A stretch of DNA of 64,000 bases from the NCBI RefSeq assembly GCF_007860015.1, contig NZ_SJPS01000011.1, positions 21,479 through 85,478 on the forward strand, given 5' to 3'. This stretch comes from Bythopirellula polymerisocia (GTDB taxonomy: Bacteria; Planctomycetota; Planctomycetia; Pirellulales; Lacipirellulaceae). Below the pieces are notes generated by a model. That model worked only from the letters and a program-made list of their open reading frames with translations, was not told where the DNA came from and did no database searches. Shown in pieces: positions 1 to 8,841 of this stretch; within the stretch, counting starts at the first letter, position 1, and every line of letters starts with the position of its first letter. The position numbers were made by a program, and so were the translations under genes.

Positions 1-1
1 C

Positions 2-244
2 GGAGGCATGCGAGTCGTATCGGTCCGATCTGAGAGTTCAGCTGCCCAGCAGGGAGTCAAAGAAGGAGACATCCTGGTTCGCTTCCATCGCTGGACTACC
101 GCTTCACAGTCCGACATTCAATACCTGGTCGACCATGCCGAATCCCTCTCAAAAGCGGGGGCATTGAAATTCTACATCGTCCGCGGCGACAAGACGCATT
201 ACGCGCAGATGGAAGTTGCTACCCGCAAGAATAACGTGAAGTAG
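2..244 (+). CDS. C-terminal PDZ domain of a protease-like protein (partial)
   Basis: Only the last 80 or so codons lie in the window; the reading frame is open to the left edge (GGMRVVSV...). The visible part is a PDZ domain: a carboxylate-binding-loop region followed by 'AAQQGVKEGDILV', the typical hydrophobic turn where PDZ domains limit access to the peptide groove, then an amphipathic helix and the final strand. PDZ domains with this spacing end HtrA/DegP-type periplasmic serine proteases, but the protease domain is outside the window, so the family is inferred. The protein ends with a Lys/Asn-rich tail. It converges on hemL, whose stop is about 45 bp away. Confidence 0.7.
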   Translation, partial: GGMRVVSVRSESSAAQQGVKEGDILVRFHRWTTASQSDIQYLVDHAESLSKAGALKFYIVRGDKTHYAQMEVATRKNNVK

Positions 245-286
245 GTTGCATAACCTACTACGGCAAAGTGCCGTGTTGCGGAAGGG

Positions 287-1597
287 CTAGGTTGACATCT
301 CCTGCATCACTTCTTCTGAGGCGGCGATTGTGCGGTCGATGTCGTCTTCTGTATGCGCTGCCGAGATGAACAGGGCCTCGTACTGGCTGCATGGCAAGTA
401 GACTCCGCGATTCATCATGCCCCAAAAGAATCGGGCGAACTGCTCTGTGTTGCAACGGCTTGCCGCCTGCCAACTTGTGATACCCTCACCGCTGAAGAAC
501 AAGGTCACCATGCTTCCCACGCGGGCGATAGTGTGTATTATTCCGGCTTTCTCGGCAGCAGCGTGCAACCCTGCTTCCAATCGGGCAGTGAGATGCTCCA
601 AGCGGTCGTAGGGGGGCTGCTCCTTGAGAATCTTGAGAGTTGCGTTACCGGCCGCAGTGGCCAACGGGTTGCCACTCAAGGTGCCAGCTTGAAATACCTT
701 GCCCGCGGGGAGGATGTGATTCATCACTTCGGCCCGCCCGCCATAGGCGCCAACCGGCAGGCCGCCGCCGACGATTTTACCCAAGGTGGTGATGTCGGGC
801 TCGAGCCCCAATAATTGCTGAGCACCACCAAATGCCACGCGAAACCCGGTCATCACCTCATCGCAAATTAGCAGAGCGCCATGTGACTTGGTAAGTCGAT
901 TGAGCGCAGATACGAACGCCTGGCTAGGAACTACCACCCCCATGTTGCCAACTACAGGCTCGAGAATGACTCCGGCGATTTTGTCTCCGTGCCTGGCAAA
1001 TGCATCCTCCAGGCTTTGCACATCGTTGTAATCCAGCACAAGCGTGTCCTTGGTCGTGCCTACAGTGACACCTGGCGAGTTGGGAGTCCCCAGCGTTGCC
1101 GCGGAACTTCCTGCCGCTACCAACAGGCTATCGACGTGCCCATGGTAATTGCCGGCAAATTTGATGATCACGTCGCGGCCCGTGAATCCGCGTGCCAAGC
1201 GAACTGCGCTCATCGTGGCCTCGGTCCCCGAACTGACTAGCCGCACTTTTTCGATCGAGGCGACCGCATCGATAATCCGCTCAGCCAATTCGCTCTCCGC
1301 CTCGGTGGGGGCACCGTAACTTGTGCCCCTAGACAGTGCCGCTTCCAATGCGGCGACGACTGCCGGATGACGATGCCCTAGTATCATCGGCCCCCAGGAG
1401 CCGATGTAATCGACGTAGCGATCGCCATCGATGTCATAGAGGTAGGCCCCTTCAGCCCGCTCGATAAAGATAGGCGTTCCGCCGACGGCACCGAAGGCAC
1501 GCGCGGGGCTATTGACCCCGCCGGGCATGAGTTGTTGGGCCCGTTCAAAAGCAGCATGACTGCGGGGGCGTCTACTTAGTGAATCAGCGAGAGCCAT
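287..1597 (-). CDS. hemL: glutamate-1-semialdehyde 2,1-aminomutase
   Basis: This cytosolic PLP enzyme converts glutamate-1-semialdehyde to 5-aminolevulinate, the last step of the C5 route into haem and corrin synthesis. The 436 residues match the usual family length. Visible hallmarks are 'MPGGVNSPARAF' near the N-terminus, 'GSWGPMILGHRHP', the cofactor phosphate site 'SSGTEATMSA', 'ICDEVMTGFR', and the Schiff-base lysine in 'TTLGKIVGGGLPVGAYGG'. The gene stands alone, with a TATAAT-like box about 40 bp upstream. No other haem gene is nearby. Confidence 0.96.
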   Translation of the reverse strand: MALADSLSRRPRSHAAFERAQQLMPGGVNSPARAFGAVGGTPIFIERAEGAYLYDIDGDRYVDYIGSWGPMILGHRHPAVVAALEAALSRGTSYGAPTEAESELAERIIDAVASIEKVRLVSSGTEATMSAVRLARGFTGRDVIIKFAGNYHGHVDSLLVAAGSSAATLGTPNSPGVTVGTTKDTLVLDYNDVQSLEDAFARHGDKIAGVILEPVVGNMGVVVPSQAFVSALNRLTKSHGALLICDEVMTGFRVAFGGAQQLLGLEPDITTLGKIVGGGLPVGAYGGRAEVMNHILPAGKVFQAGTLSGNPLATAAGNATLKILKEQPPYDRLEHLTARLEAGLHAAAEKAGIIHTIARVGSMVTLFFSGEGITSWQAASRCNTEQFARFFWGMMNRGVYLPCSQYEALFISAAHTEDDIDRTIAASEEVMQEMST

Positions 1598-1635
1598 TGA
1601 TAATCCTTTGGGTTACGGAATCTGGTATCGTCGCG

Positions 1636-1641
1636 ATTATA
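1636..1641 (-). promoter_or_regulatory. candidate -10 box for hemL
   Basis: On the minus strand this hexamer reads TATAAT, about 40 bp upstream of the hemL start. No convincing TTGACA-like -35 is present at 16-18 bp, so the call rests on one hexamer and its position. Confidence 0.3.
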
Positions 1642-1865
1642 ACATCACTCACGGCAATCAGGTACCAAGCAGCAACGATGCTTGGGGCTGTGCCAAGACA
1701 TTTTGTCCTTTGCAATCGATGCTTCGTGCAAAATTGCTGCCCAATTCCAACAAGCGGCAAAACAAATACCGATGAATTTGGATCTCAACGGATTAAGTTT
1801 TGCGCTCCATCTTGTTACGACTGACTTGCATGAACCTTCAACCTCTTCACTGGTCTGAGAGCAGT

Positions 1866-1893
1866 CATTTCGAATACACTTGTTCTCGAAATG
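1866..1893. repeat. inverted repeat in the hemL / Tyr-rich gene intergenic region
   Basis: CATTTCGA and TCGAAATG form a perfect 8-bp inverted repeat separated by 12 bp. It lies in the 440-bp stretch (1598-2037) that otherwise holds no credible gene. The symmetry would suit a dimeric repressor site or a weak hairpin; there is no T-run after it, so it is not an intrinsic terminator. Function unknown. Confidence 0.45.
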
Positions 1894-1976
1894 AGCAGTG
1901 TGGTTTCTGCAGAGTCACAACTTCGCGATTAATCCGGAAGGATTCTCGTACTCTCCCAAACGGCGCACTATTTGCA

Positions 1977-1982
1977 TATAAT
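1977..1982 (+). promoter_or_regulatory. candidate -10 box for the small Tyr-rich secreted gene
   Basis: TATAAT lies about 55 bp before the ATG at 2038 and is preceded by TGCA, close to an extended -10. The region at -35 is not recognisable. A good Shine-Dalgarno (AGGAGA) sits 7 bp before the ATG. Confidence 0.35.
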
Positions 1983-2037
1983 TTGATATTGAATCAGAAA
2001 CCATCGAGGGCGGATTCAAAAAACAGGAGATATTAAG

Positions 2038-2280
2038 ATGAAAAGTTTAGGTTTGTTTGGCGCGGCGTTGTTAGTGGGAGGGTTGTTGCTTGGTGAAGCA
2101 AATGATGCGAGCGCGCAGGGCTACTATTATGCCCGGCGACCGGTTGCGTACCCTGTGCCGAGTTACTCTTACTACGGCGGGTGGTATCCTGGGAGCTACC
2201 AGAATCTCTATGGCAACTACGGCTCTTACCATGTGATGACCCCCTACTGGAATGGCGGTTATCGGTATCGCTATTGGTAG
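2038..2280 (+). CDS. small secreted Tyr/Gly-rich protein
   Basis: This 80-residue protein starts with a Lys, then a hydrophobic stretch (about residues 4-19) and 'NDASAQ', a typical signal peptide with a cleavage site near residue 27. The mature part is dominated by Tyr, Gly, Pro and Arg ('GYYYARRPVAYPVPSYSYY'), giving a basic, aromatic low-complexity chain. Such short exported proteins are frequent in planctomycetes and have no known activity. An AGGAGA ribosome site supports the start. It converges on the kinase gene, whose stop is 18 bp away. Confidence 0.7.
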   Translation: MKSLGLFGAALLVGGLLLGEANDASAQGYYYARRPVAYPVPSYSYYGGWYPGSYQNLYGNYGSYHVMTPYWNGGYRYRYW

Positions 2281-2298
2281 AAGTATGATGGCTGGTGG

Positions 2299-4206
2299 CT
2301 AGTTGTCGGTTTTCGAAGATAGTGCGGCGAGTGCTTGATTTGCTTCGGCAACCAAATCGGCTGCCCAGGGTTCGTTGTCATAGAGGTTTATAAAGGCCCG
2401 GTACATCCGAGCAGCGCGGGCTGGGCTGCGCGCGGCGATTGTGGCTGCCAAACGAAGTTGCTCTTGTAACGCCGGGAGTTGATTCTCGGCAATTTCTCGA
2501 TTGAGTTCTTGAAGCCTCACCAGTTCCTGACGTGCAAGTACCAGCCACTGACGATGGCCTTCAGAAAGAGAACTGACTTCACTTGCCGAAGGGTTGGCCC
2601 CCTCGGCAGTCTCATCTGTAGGATCGAAGAGCGCAATCAGATCGGCAAGTAGTTGCTCACCACGGGCGGGATTCTCTGCACTGATTTCTATTGCCTGTAA
2701 GTAGAGTTGCTCAATGGGGCCCATTTCGTCTTCCCCGCTGAATCGGTTTCTTGAGCGGGCCTGCCGAGCGAATTTCTGATACTCCAACTGCTCGAGATGC
2801 CCGGCGACTTCGGCAGCACGTGGATCGTCTGGAAACCGATCAACGAACTCAGCTAGCTCAAACGAAATAGAACGCAGGTCATTATCCCCTTCTCGGTCGA
2901 TGGTGGCTGTAATTGTGTCGAACAAGTCATCAGCCGTCGGGGGACGAGTCAAGCTCCAGCCTAACCAGACGATGGTGCCCAGCAGAAGAATCAAGGCTGC
3001 CCAGCGAGCCACGAGCGAGAGGTGGCTATCGTCCTCTTCCAGGTGTTGGCGCTGGCGGATTTCATCGTCGAGCGTAGTGAATCGTGTCTGAGTTGGCCGC
3101 GCCGGAACTACTGGATCAACCGGGGCGGGGTCCGACTTTACAGCAGGAGCATCGGGGGTAATTGGTTCTGGCTGGGCAATCGTGGGGGCTTCGAAGAGGT
3201 CACCAGAATTGCTTAAATCTATCCCATCCATATCAAGATACTCGGGTCGCGCAACATCACTGGTTGCATCGGTCGAGATCGCTGAAGTGGAATTCGGCTG
3301 CCTGGTTGGCGGGTCAAGTTCTGAATTATCAGACTCTGATAGTTCTGCAAGCTTCGTTTCTGATTGGGGAGGACGAGACAAGGCCTTCTGCATGGCCTCC
3401 ATGTGCCTGCCTAATACCAGCACATTGGGAAATCGTTCTTCAGGTTCCTTCGACAAAAGCTGTTGAATCAGCCGGCTAAGTTGATCGGGTGTGTCAGGGG
3501 CATAGCGCTGCACGGGTTCTGGCTCAGCGAAGCGCTGCATCTGTAACATCTCGGGCATCGTCTTGGCTCGAAACGGAGGCCGTCCTGCCAGCAGGGCAAA
3601 TAGGACTCCACCCAAACTGTATTGGTCGCACTTCTCGGTAACCGGCCGACCGTCCGCTTGCTCAGGCGACATGTAGTCAGCCGTGCCGAGGACTCCCCCC
3701 GCGGTCGTGAGTTGCGTTCCACCGAAAAGACGAGCGATACCGAAGTCGGCAATCTTGATGTGGCCTTCTTTTGTCAGCAAGAGATTCGCCGGCTTGATGT
3801 CGCGATGCACAACCCCATGGTCATGGGCATGCTTGAGCGCTCGGCAAATCTGCGTGCCGATGGACAGGGTTTCCTGCCAATTGAAACGCCGGCCGGAGTT
3901 AATCTCCTCTTCGAGGCTTGTCCCTTCGACAAGTTCCATGGAGTAGAAGAGCATTCCTTCTTCTTCACCGTAGCCGTAGAGCCGCACGATCCCTTCGTGT
4001 TTGAGCTTCTTAAGAGAGTCGATCTCCGCCTCAAACCTTTCGCGGAAACCCTCGGCCATGGCCAATTGGGGGCTCAGTGCTTTGACGGCTACGCGAGTGC
4101 CAGCAGCCTGGCCGGGTCCTGCGTAAGTTGCCTCGTAGACAGCACCCATTCCCCCTTTGCCAATCTGTCGTTCAATCCGATAGGGCCCTAGTTTCTCTAT
4201 TTTCAT
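2299..4206 (-). CDS. membrane-anchored Ser/Thr protein kinase
   Basis: This is a Hanks-type kinase that phosphorylates Ser/Thr residues of cytoplasmic targets. From the N-terminus it shows the glycine loop 'IGKGGMGAVYEA', the ATP-binding lysine in 'VAVKAL', the catalytic loop 'HRDIKPANLLL', the DFG motif 'DFGIARLFGG' and 'GTADYMSPEQ', so it should be active. After about residue 270 comes a Pro/Glu/Ser-rich linker, one membrane segment (about residue 405-422) and an extracytoplasmic part with TPR-like helical stretches. There are no PASTA repeats. The in-frame ATG at 4206 (MKIEKLGPYRI) is preferred; translation could begin four codons earlier. It is divergent from the SH3-type gene at 4476. 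Confidence 0.93.
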   Translation of the reverse strand: MKIEKLGPYRIERQIGKGGMGAVYEATYAGPGQAAGTRVAVKALSPQLAMAEGFRERFEAEIDSLKKLKHEGIVRLYGYGEEEGMLFYSMELVEGTSLEEEINSGRRFNWQETLSIGTQICRALKHAHDHGVVHRDIKPANLLLTKEGHIKIADFGIARLFGGTQLTTAGGVLGTADYMSPEQADGRPVTEKCDQYSLGGVLFALLAGRPPFRAKTMPEMLQMQRFAEPEPVQRYAPDTPDQLSRLIQQLLSKEPEERFPNVLVLGRHMEAMQKALSRPPQSETKLAELSESDNSELDPPTRQPNSTSAISTDATSDVARPEYLDMDGIDLSNSGDLFEAPTIAQPEPITPDAPAVKSDPAPVDPVVPARPTQTRFTTLDDEIRQRQHLEEDDSHLSLVARWAALILLLGTIVWLGWSLTRPPTADDLFDTITATIDREGDNDLRSISFELAEFVDRFPDDPRAAEVAGHLEQLEYQKFARQARSRNRFSGEDEMGPIEQLYLQAIEISAENPARGEQLLADLIALFDPTDETAEGANPSASEVSSLSEGHRQWLVLARQELVRLQELNREIAENQLPALQEQLRLAATIAARSPARAARMYRAFINLYDNEPWAADLVAEANQALAALSSKTDN

Positions 4207-4475
4207 CAATCGCCCCAATATCGACAGACTCTCCGAGTCGGAAATTCCCGACTAGGAGAGTCGGCCAACAGTGTTCTCAATGCCAAAATCTAAGTGAAGA
4301 CAGTACTCTCACACTGGTTTATCCTAGCAGGGCTCAAGCGGTGCTGCTAGCAGAACCTCTGCTTGTGCAGGCCTTGAGCGACGAGCGCAAATTACCTATA
4401 AGCCACGGCGAATCTCACTCCTTTTCCCCTATCGCGCGGGTGTCGACCGATACTCGCATAGACGAGGGCACGCTT

Positions 4476-5996
4476 ATGGCTCGGTTGCACCTTTCATCAA
4501 TTGTTAACTACATTCCGGCGGCTCTAACTCGCTGCATTTCTTGCTTGGCAATTGCGCTGGCATTGTCAAGTTCTGCGCAATGCGAAGTGACCTTCCCCTA
4601 CGTTGCCTACATCAGCGTGCCGCAAACATTTGCTCGTGGTGGTCCAGGGCAGGAATACTACCCTACGCTGCAATTGCCTCAGGGGCATGCCGTCGAGGTC
4701 TATCGACACGATAGTGAGGGGTGGTGCGCCGTGCGCCCGCCCGAAGGGAGTTTTTGTTGGATCGCAGCGCATGAGATTCATCGACTTGATAACAATACGG
4801 CCGAGATCGCCGTAGAAAGCGCCATCGCCCGTGTCGGGAGCAGCGTCTCACCGGCGCGAAGTGCTGTGCAAGTGCTCTTGCACCGAGGCGAGCAACTGCA
4901 GTTGCTTCCTTCCGCCGCGAATGATGATCCACGGTGGATTCGAATTGCGCCGCCGGCTGGTGAATTCCGCTGGATCGCGGCCAGTAGCCTATCACGAACG
5001 CCACCGCTGGAAAATTCTGGCCCGGTACAACATGCCTCCGGGTGGATGCGGCAATCCCCTACGGTAGGCCATGCTTCGGGCGGTAACAGTTCTGAACGAG
5101 GCTTTGCCCACTTGGTACAGAATACGGTTCCTGTCCAACCGGCATATCCAGGTGCGGCTGCCTTGCCCTCAACTCCCTTGCCAATTCCGAATGGCATCAT
5201 GGCAGCGTCCACCGGAGGTGCAGCAGACAGTGTAGAGCTTGTGGCTGGATCTCCCTCCGCTAAGCAAGTTTCGCAATCGCCCGGTTTAGTCCCCCCTTCG
5301 CTTGCTCAAGTTGGGGCGGCCGAACAGGGGGCATCCCTGGCGGCAACTCGGGTAAGTACGGCGCCCAGGATTCGCTTTGGCAATTCACCCTCAGTCCTGG
5401 GCCCCGCGACTGATCGCGTGGAGGAATTGCAATTACGGCTTTCTCAAGCAGTAATTCGACCGAAGGAAGAATGGCAGTTTGATCAACTCGAGTCCGAAGC
5501 AAACGCACTATTGGACAAGAGTGACTCGGTTTCAGAACGCGAACACCTGCGCGACCTGCTGGACCGAATCGCACGATTCAAACGCGTACAAGAGGGTCTT
5601 CCCACTGAACCGACCATGGCCGTCAACTCCGGACCTGATCCTGAGAAGGGTGAGTTTACTGGCCAGACGTCGCGAGTGCGGCAATTAGCTGATCTCGATC
5701 TAAAATCCGACGATCCCTTTGAAAATAGAAAGCCGAGCGCCGACGAACCGCGTTACGATGCTGTGGGTCGCTTGAAGCCGGTGACTTCTACAACACAGGA
5801 GTCTCCTCGTTATGCGCTGGTCGATGACAAGGGGGCGGTGATCTCATTTGTAACGCCGACTCCTGATTTGAACTTGCAGCCTTACGTAGGAATGCGAATT
5901 GGTGTGAACGGCTCGCGCGGATTCATGCCTGAATACCGCAAGGCACATGTCACCGCAGGGCGAGTAACTTTGATTGAAGATCGAATCCGGAGGTAG
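4476..5996 (+). CDS. secreted protein with SH3b-like repeats
   Basis: The chosen ATG gives a clear signal peptide ('ALTRCISCLAIALALSSSAQC'); the frame is open further upstream but would overlap the kinase. Residues of about 25-180 contain two tandem SH3-like modules, each with a 'VRPPEGSFCWI' / 'IAPPAGEFRWI' type motif. A Pro/Ser/Ala-rich linker follows, then a helical segment and a C-terminal part ending '...YVGMRIGVNGSRGFM...HVTAGRVTLIEDR', which resembles the end of another small beta module. Bacterial SH3 domains bind peptidoglycan or peptides, so an envelope role is likely. The partner is unknown, although the divergent kinase is an obvious candidate. Confidence 0.7.
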   Translation: MARLHLSSIVNYIPAALTRCISCLAIALALSSSAQCEVTFPYVAYISVPQTFARGGPGQEYYPTLQLPQGHAVEVYRHDSEGWCAVRPPEGSFCWIAAHEIHRLDNNTAEIAVESAIARVGSSVSPARSAVQVLLHRGEQLQLLPSAANDDPRWIRIAPPAGEFRWIAASSLSRTPPLENSGPVQHASGWMRQSPTVGHASGGNSSERGFAHLVQNTVPVQPAYPGAAALPSTPLPIPNGIMAASTGGAADSVELVAGSPSAKQVSQSPGLVPPSLAQVGAAEQGASLAATRVSTAPRIRFGNSPSVLGPATDRVEELQLRLSQAVIRPKEEWQFDQLESEANALLDKSDSVSEREHLRDLLDRIARFKRVQEGLPTEPTMAVNSGPDPEKGEFTGQTSRVRQLADLDLKSDDPFENRKPSADEPRYDAVGRLKPVTSTTQESPRYALVDDKGAVISFVTPTPDLNLQPYVGMRIGVNGSRGFMPEYRKAHVTAGRVTLIEDRIRR

Positions 5997-6001
5997 TGGT
6001 T

Positions 6002-6084
6002 CAGGCTTTCAGCCTGTACTTCTTGGCGTGTAGGATTCTAGCCTGCGTTCTCCTAAAGAAGGCAGCCAAGATGGCTACCCCACG
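6002..6084. repeat. cluster of short palindromic intergenic repeats
   Basis: Three small hairpin-forming units lie in the gap before the HEAT-repeat gene's stop: CAGGCT-TTC-AGCCTG, AGGATTCTAGCCT, and AGCCA-AGA-TGGCT followed by ACCCCACG. The last unit recurs almost exactly at 15104-15126, and an AGGCT-AGA-AGCCT unit occurs at 31616-31628. They look like members of a REP-like dispersed family. Confidence 0.5.
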
Positions 6085-6088
6085 GATA

Positions 6089-7387
6089 TCACCGTGCTTC
6101 GCGCATGATTCGCGCTGCGAGTTCTGACACTCGGGCATCTCGATCGCGTACGGCCATATCACGTGCAAAGTCCACGAGTTCTGGATCTTTGGACGTAGCC
6201 AGTGCCGTGAGTGCCTGTAAGCGAACTTCGGCATTCTCGTCATGTAGCAATTCTCGCAGCCACTGCCGGGCGGGTCGTGCCGGCAGCACTTCTAAGTCAC
6301 GCACCAGGCGAAGCCGATCGGATACCTCGCTCGAAAGTAGACGATCGATGAGTGATCGTTCTTCGTCGGAAATGCCACGTTCTCGCAGAACCAGGCGAAT
6401 CGCGCCGGCGGTGTAAAAATCTGCCGAGATCAACTCTTTTGCCAGTGCTCGTGTAGTCTCTTTGCTCAATTCTGCGACGAGAGACTCCATCTCATCTGGA
6501 GTGGGTAGTTCGACTATCGCCCCAGGCGAAGTTACTGCTTTATCCTGAGTCGGTTCGTCGCCAAATTCCTGGACGGCCTTGAGTGTGGAAGCATTCGGCG
6601 CTGGGATCGTTGGAGAAGAAGTCAGAGGCTGATTGGTCGCCCACGCGGACGGAAGAGGTCGTAGGTTTTCTTCGGCGGACTCAATTATTTCCGGTGTATT
6701 TTCGCTGCTTTCTGCAAGCGGTAAAGCAATTGGGAGCGGTTTGGACGAAATCACACGTTCACTGGGAATATTCAGAACGGAGAGGTCAGGTTGCCTGCCC
6801 ATTGAAATCGCCGGTGCAGGTGCTGATCCGGAACTACTGACAGAATCTACCGTTCTCATGAGTGGGCCGACCGGCGGGACTTGTTCGAGAATCTTGCTAC
6901 AATCTGCCAATATTCTTGCAGCTGCCTCGGCAGGCAACCTATCTGCCAGTGCGACCAATTCCAGAGTCAACTTGCTCGACCATTGCTGTCCGAGCGAGCC
7001 GAAATCTGAAATGTGTTCTGCGAGTGCTCTCGCCAACAGGCATGATGGCTGGCCCAAATCAAAGTCCGGATCGACCTGAGACGTCGCTATCCACGTCCCT
7101 AGTTTTTCTTCGATAATTTGGCGGGCCTGAAGTGAAACGTCGGCCCGATTCGACGCCGCGGCTTCTACCAATGCAGCGATCGCCGCATCCCCCAAAGTCG
7201 CCACTTGCCTCAACAGAATCCTGCTGTTGGGGTCTTTAGCTTGCTCCATGTCGGCGACCAGTCGATGGGCAAGCCTACTTTGCTGCCATGCACTGAATGA
7301 AGGCCAAGCTGCTCGCACGACGGTCATCAAACAGACCGCTAGTGTGGCGAGCAAGACAAGTCGCTTGATCAGCTGAGGAGTTTGCAT
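6089..7387 (-). CDS. single-pass membrane protein with C-terminal HEAT-like repeats
   Basis: No specific family is recognised. From the ATG at 7387 the protein begins MQTPQLIKRLVLLATLAV..., a signal anchor. Two alpha-helical repeat blocks follow: one near residues 30-110 ('VATLGDAAIAALVEAAASNRADVSLQARQIIEE') and a C-terminal block ('LLHDENAEVRLQALTALATSKDPELVDFARDM') with the regular A/L pattern of HEAT/PBS-lyase-type repeats. A Pro/Ser-rich linker lies between. Such repeats mediate protein contacts. The frame is open 36 codons further upstream, but the ATG used here places the hydrophobic segment at the N-terminus. Confidence 0.65.
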   Translation of the reverse strand: MQTPQLIKRLVLLATLAVCLMTVVRAAWPSFSAWQQSRLAHRLVADMEQAKDPNSRILLRQVATLGDAAIAALVEAAASNRADVSLQARQIIEEKLGTWIATSQVDPDFDLGQPSCLLARALAEHISDFGSLGQQWSSKLTLELVALADRLPAEAAARILADCSKILEQVPPVGPLMRTVDSVSSSGSAPAPAISMGRQPDLSVLNIPSERVISSKPLPIALPLAESSENTPEIIESAEENLRPLPSAWATNQPLTSSPTIPAPNASTLKAVQEFGDEPTQDKAVTSPGAIVELPTPDEMESLVAELSKETTRALAKELISADFYTAGAIRLVLRERGISDEERSLIDRLLSSEVSDRLRLVRDLEVLPARPARQWLRELLHDENAEVRLQALTALATSKDPELVDFARDMAVRDRDARVSELAARIMREAR

Positions 7388-7592
7388 GGGTTGAGATAGC
7401 AATCGAGGTATTGAATTAGGGGCAGAATTGTCCTGAATCACACCTCTAGCGACAAGACCAGCCCACCGACTTGTCGCTAGCACTCTAACAGGCAATTCCA
7501 GAAATGCTGACGAGGGAGAGGTTATCTAGCCGAATAATCCCTACGAACCGCAGGTCTTCTCATAACCTGCGGAATGTTAAGGGGGGGGTTGA

Positions 7593-8519
7593 ATGGTTCG
7601 CTGTCTGCGCAAAACGAGCGCTTCTGCGCTCGAAATGGGTTGGAATCTGTTCTGGCAACGGGTTCGATGCTTTTCCTTGGTATTTCTATTATTCGCATGC
7701 CTGGATACTGCGCTCTCTGAGCGAGTCAACGGAGCCAGCGAAGCCCACGAAGCCAGCACTTCAGCCGAGGCTCGAGAGACTGCAATCAATGCAATCCCAT
7801 TCGCCAAGATCGACAAACAATTCCGTGAGCCCATGCGTCATGTGATCGACGACTGCACGATCTACCGCCGTCTGCCCACGCAGATCGTGGATTGTGATCC
7901 CGAAATGTTTACCTATATGGCCCAGAATCCGGACGCACTTGTCGAAATCTGGAAGCAATTGGGCATCACGCGAGTGAGTCTCGAACGCATTGACGGGAAT
8001 AGTTTTCGTCTCGCAGATGGAGTGGGTACCACTGGCAAGCTGGTCATCGTCGAGCAGACCTGCGAGAAAAACGCCCAAAATCGTTTCGTAATGTTTGGCG
8101 AAGGGGCCTATGAAGGGAAACCTTTCTCGCGCCCTGTTCATGCGCAATCCGTCCTGCTTTTGAAAAGCGGTTCGATGGTGGAATCAAACGGCCGGACTTA
8201 CGTGGCAGCCCAGATGGATACTTTTCTACGTATCGATCGGACGAGTCTCGAGATTCTTGCCAAAGCGATCCAACCCTTGGTAGGGAGAACCGCCGACCGC
8301 AACTTTGCCGACACAATGACTTTTCTCAGCGGCTTTTCTCAGGCCTCGGAAGCCCAACCCGAGCGGATCGAGCGCCTCGCCCTCAATCTGCCGCGAATCA
8401 CACCCGAGCGCCAAAAGCAATTGGTACAGATCGCGTATCAGACCGGAAAGCACAGTGAATCGGAGTCACGAGTGCGCGTGTCCGATCGTGAAGAGCAAAA
8501 CACCTCTGTTGCCCGCTGA
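7593..8519 (+). CDS. secreted protein of unknown function
   Basis: No known family is recognised with confidence. The 308-residue product has a hydrophobic segment at about residues 24-41 ('VRCFSLVFLLFACLDTALS') after a basic start, consistent with an uncleaved or long signal peptide. The rest is a mixed alpha/beta globular domain with few cysteines and a run of well-formed strands ('GKLVIVEQTCEK...RFVMFGEGAYEGKPF'). Homologues in planctomycetes are expected from its style, but this is inference. The start follows a G-rich ribosome-site-like run. Confidence 0.6.
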   Translation: MVRCLRKTSASALEMGWNLFWQRVRCFSLVFLLFACLDTALSERVNGASEAHEASTSAEARETAINAIPFAKIDKQFREPMRHVIDDCTIYRRLPTQIVDCDPEMFTYMAQNPDALVEIWKQLGITRVSLERIDGNSFRLADGVGTTGKLVIVEQTCEKNAQNRFVMFGEGAYEGKPFSRPVHAQSVLLLKSGSMVESNGRTYVAAQMDTFLRIDRTSLEILAKAIQPLVGRTADRNFADTMTFLSGFSQASEAQPERIERLALNLPRITPERQKQLVQIAYQTGKHSESESRVRVSDREEQNTSVAR

Positions 8520-8841
8520 GTTGATCGATGAAGCGCCAGACGTGGCCAACGTCTATCTCCAAGCTTTCGGATGAATCTGCTCATCTCCAACTCGGTAAAC
8601 TGTGCTTACGCGATCTCAAAGTGGCGCTGTTCAACCAATTCTTCCTCAGTTAACTCCGCTTGCTCATGTGACATGGAATTGCTGCTTCCCAGAAGATTGT
8701 GGGGAGCTGGACTGTCCTAATGGTGGTATGACTACTCCCGCCCGTTTGCTTCCGCCACGCTCCGCTCTGGCGAGCAAGACTCGCCTGGCGCGTCGCGGCT
8801 AACGAAGAGTTTTTGCGTTGCGGACGAACGAGGGTTTTTCG
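8520..8841. other. intergenic stretch without a supported gene
   Basis: This lies between a plus-strand stop and a minus-strand stop. Short open frames here have no start signals or recognisable products. A GC-rich part near 8738-8803 contains CGCCACGCTCC...CTCGCCTGGCG-like imperfect symmetry and may act as a bidirectional terminator. Confidence 0.3.

Noticed and set aside
4128..4475. N-terminal extension of the SH3-type protein
   Set aside because: It overlaps the divergent kinase start, and the signal peptide begins at 4476.
8602..8802. Small gene in the 8520-8841 gap
   Set aside because: No ribosome site and no recognisable product; GC-rich repeats explain the open frame.
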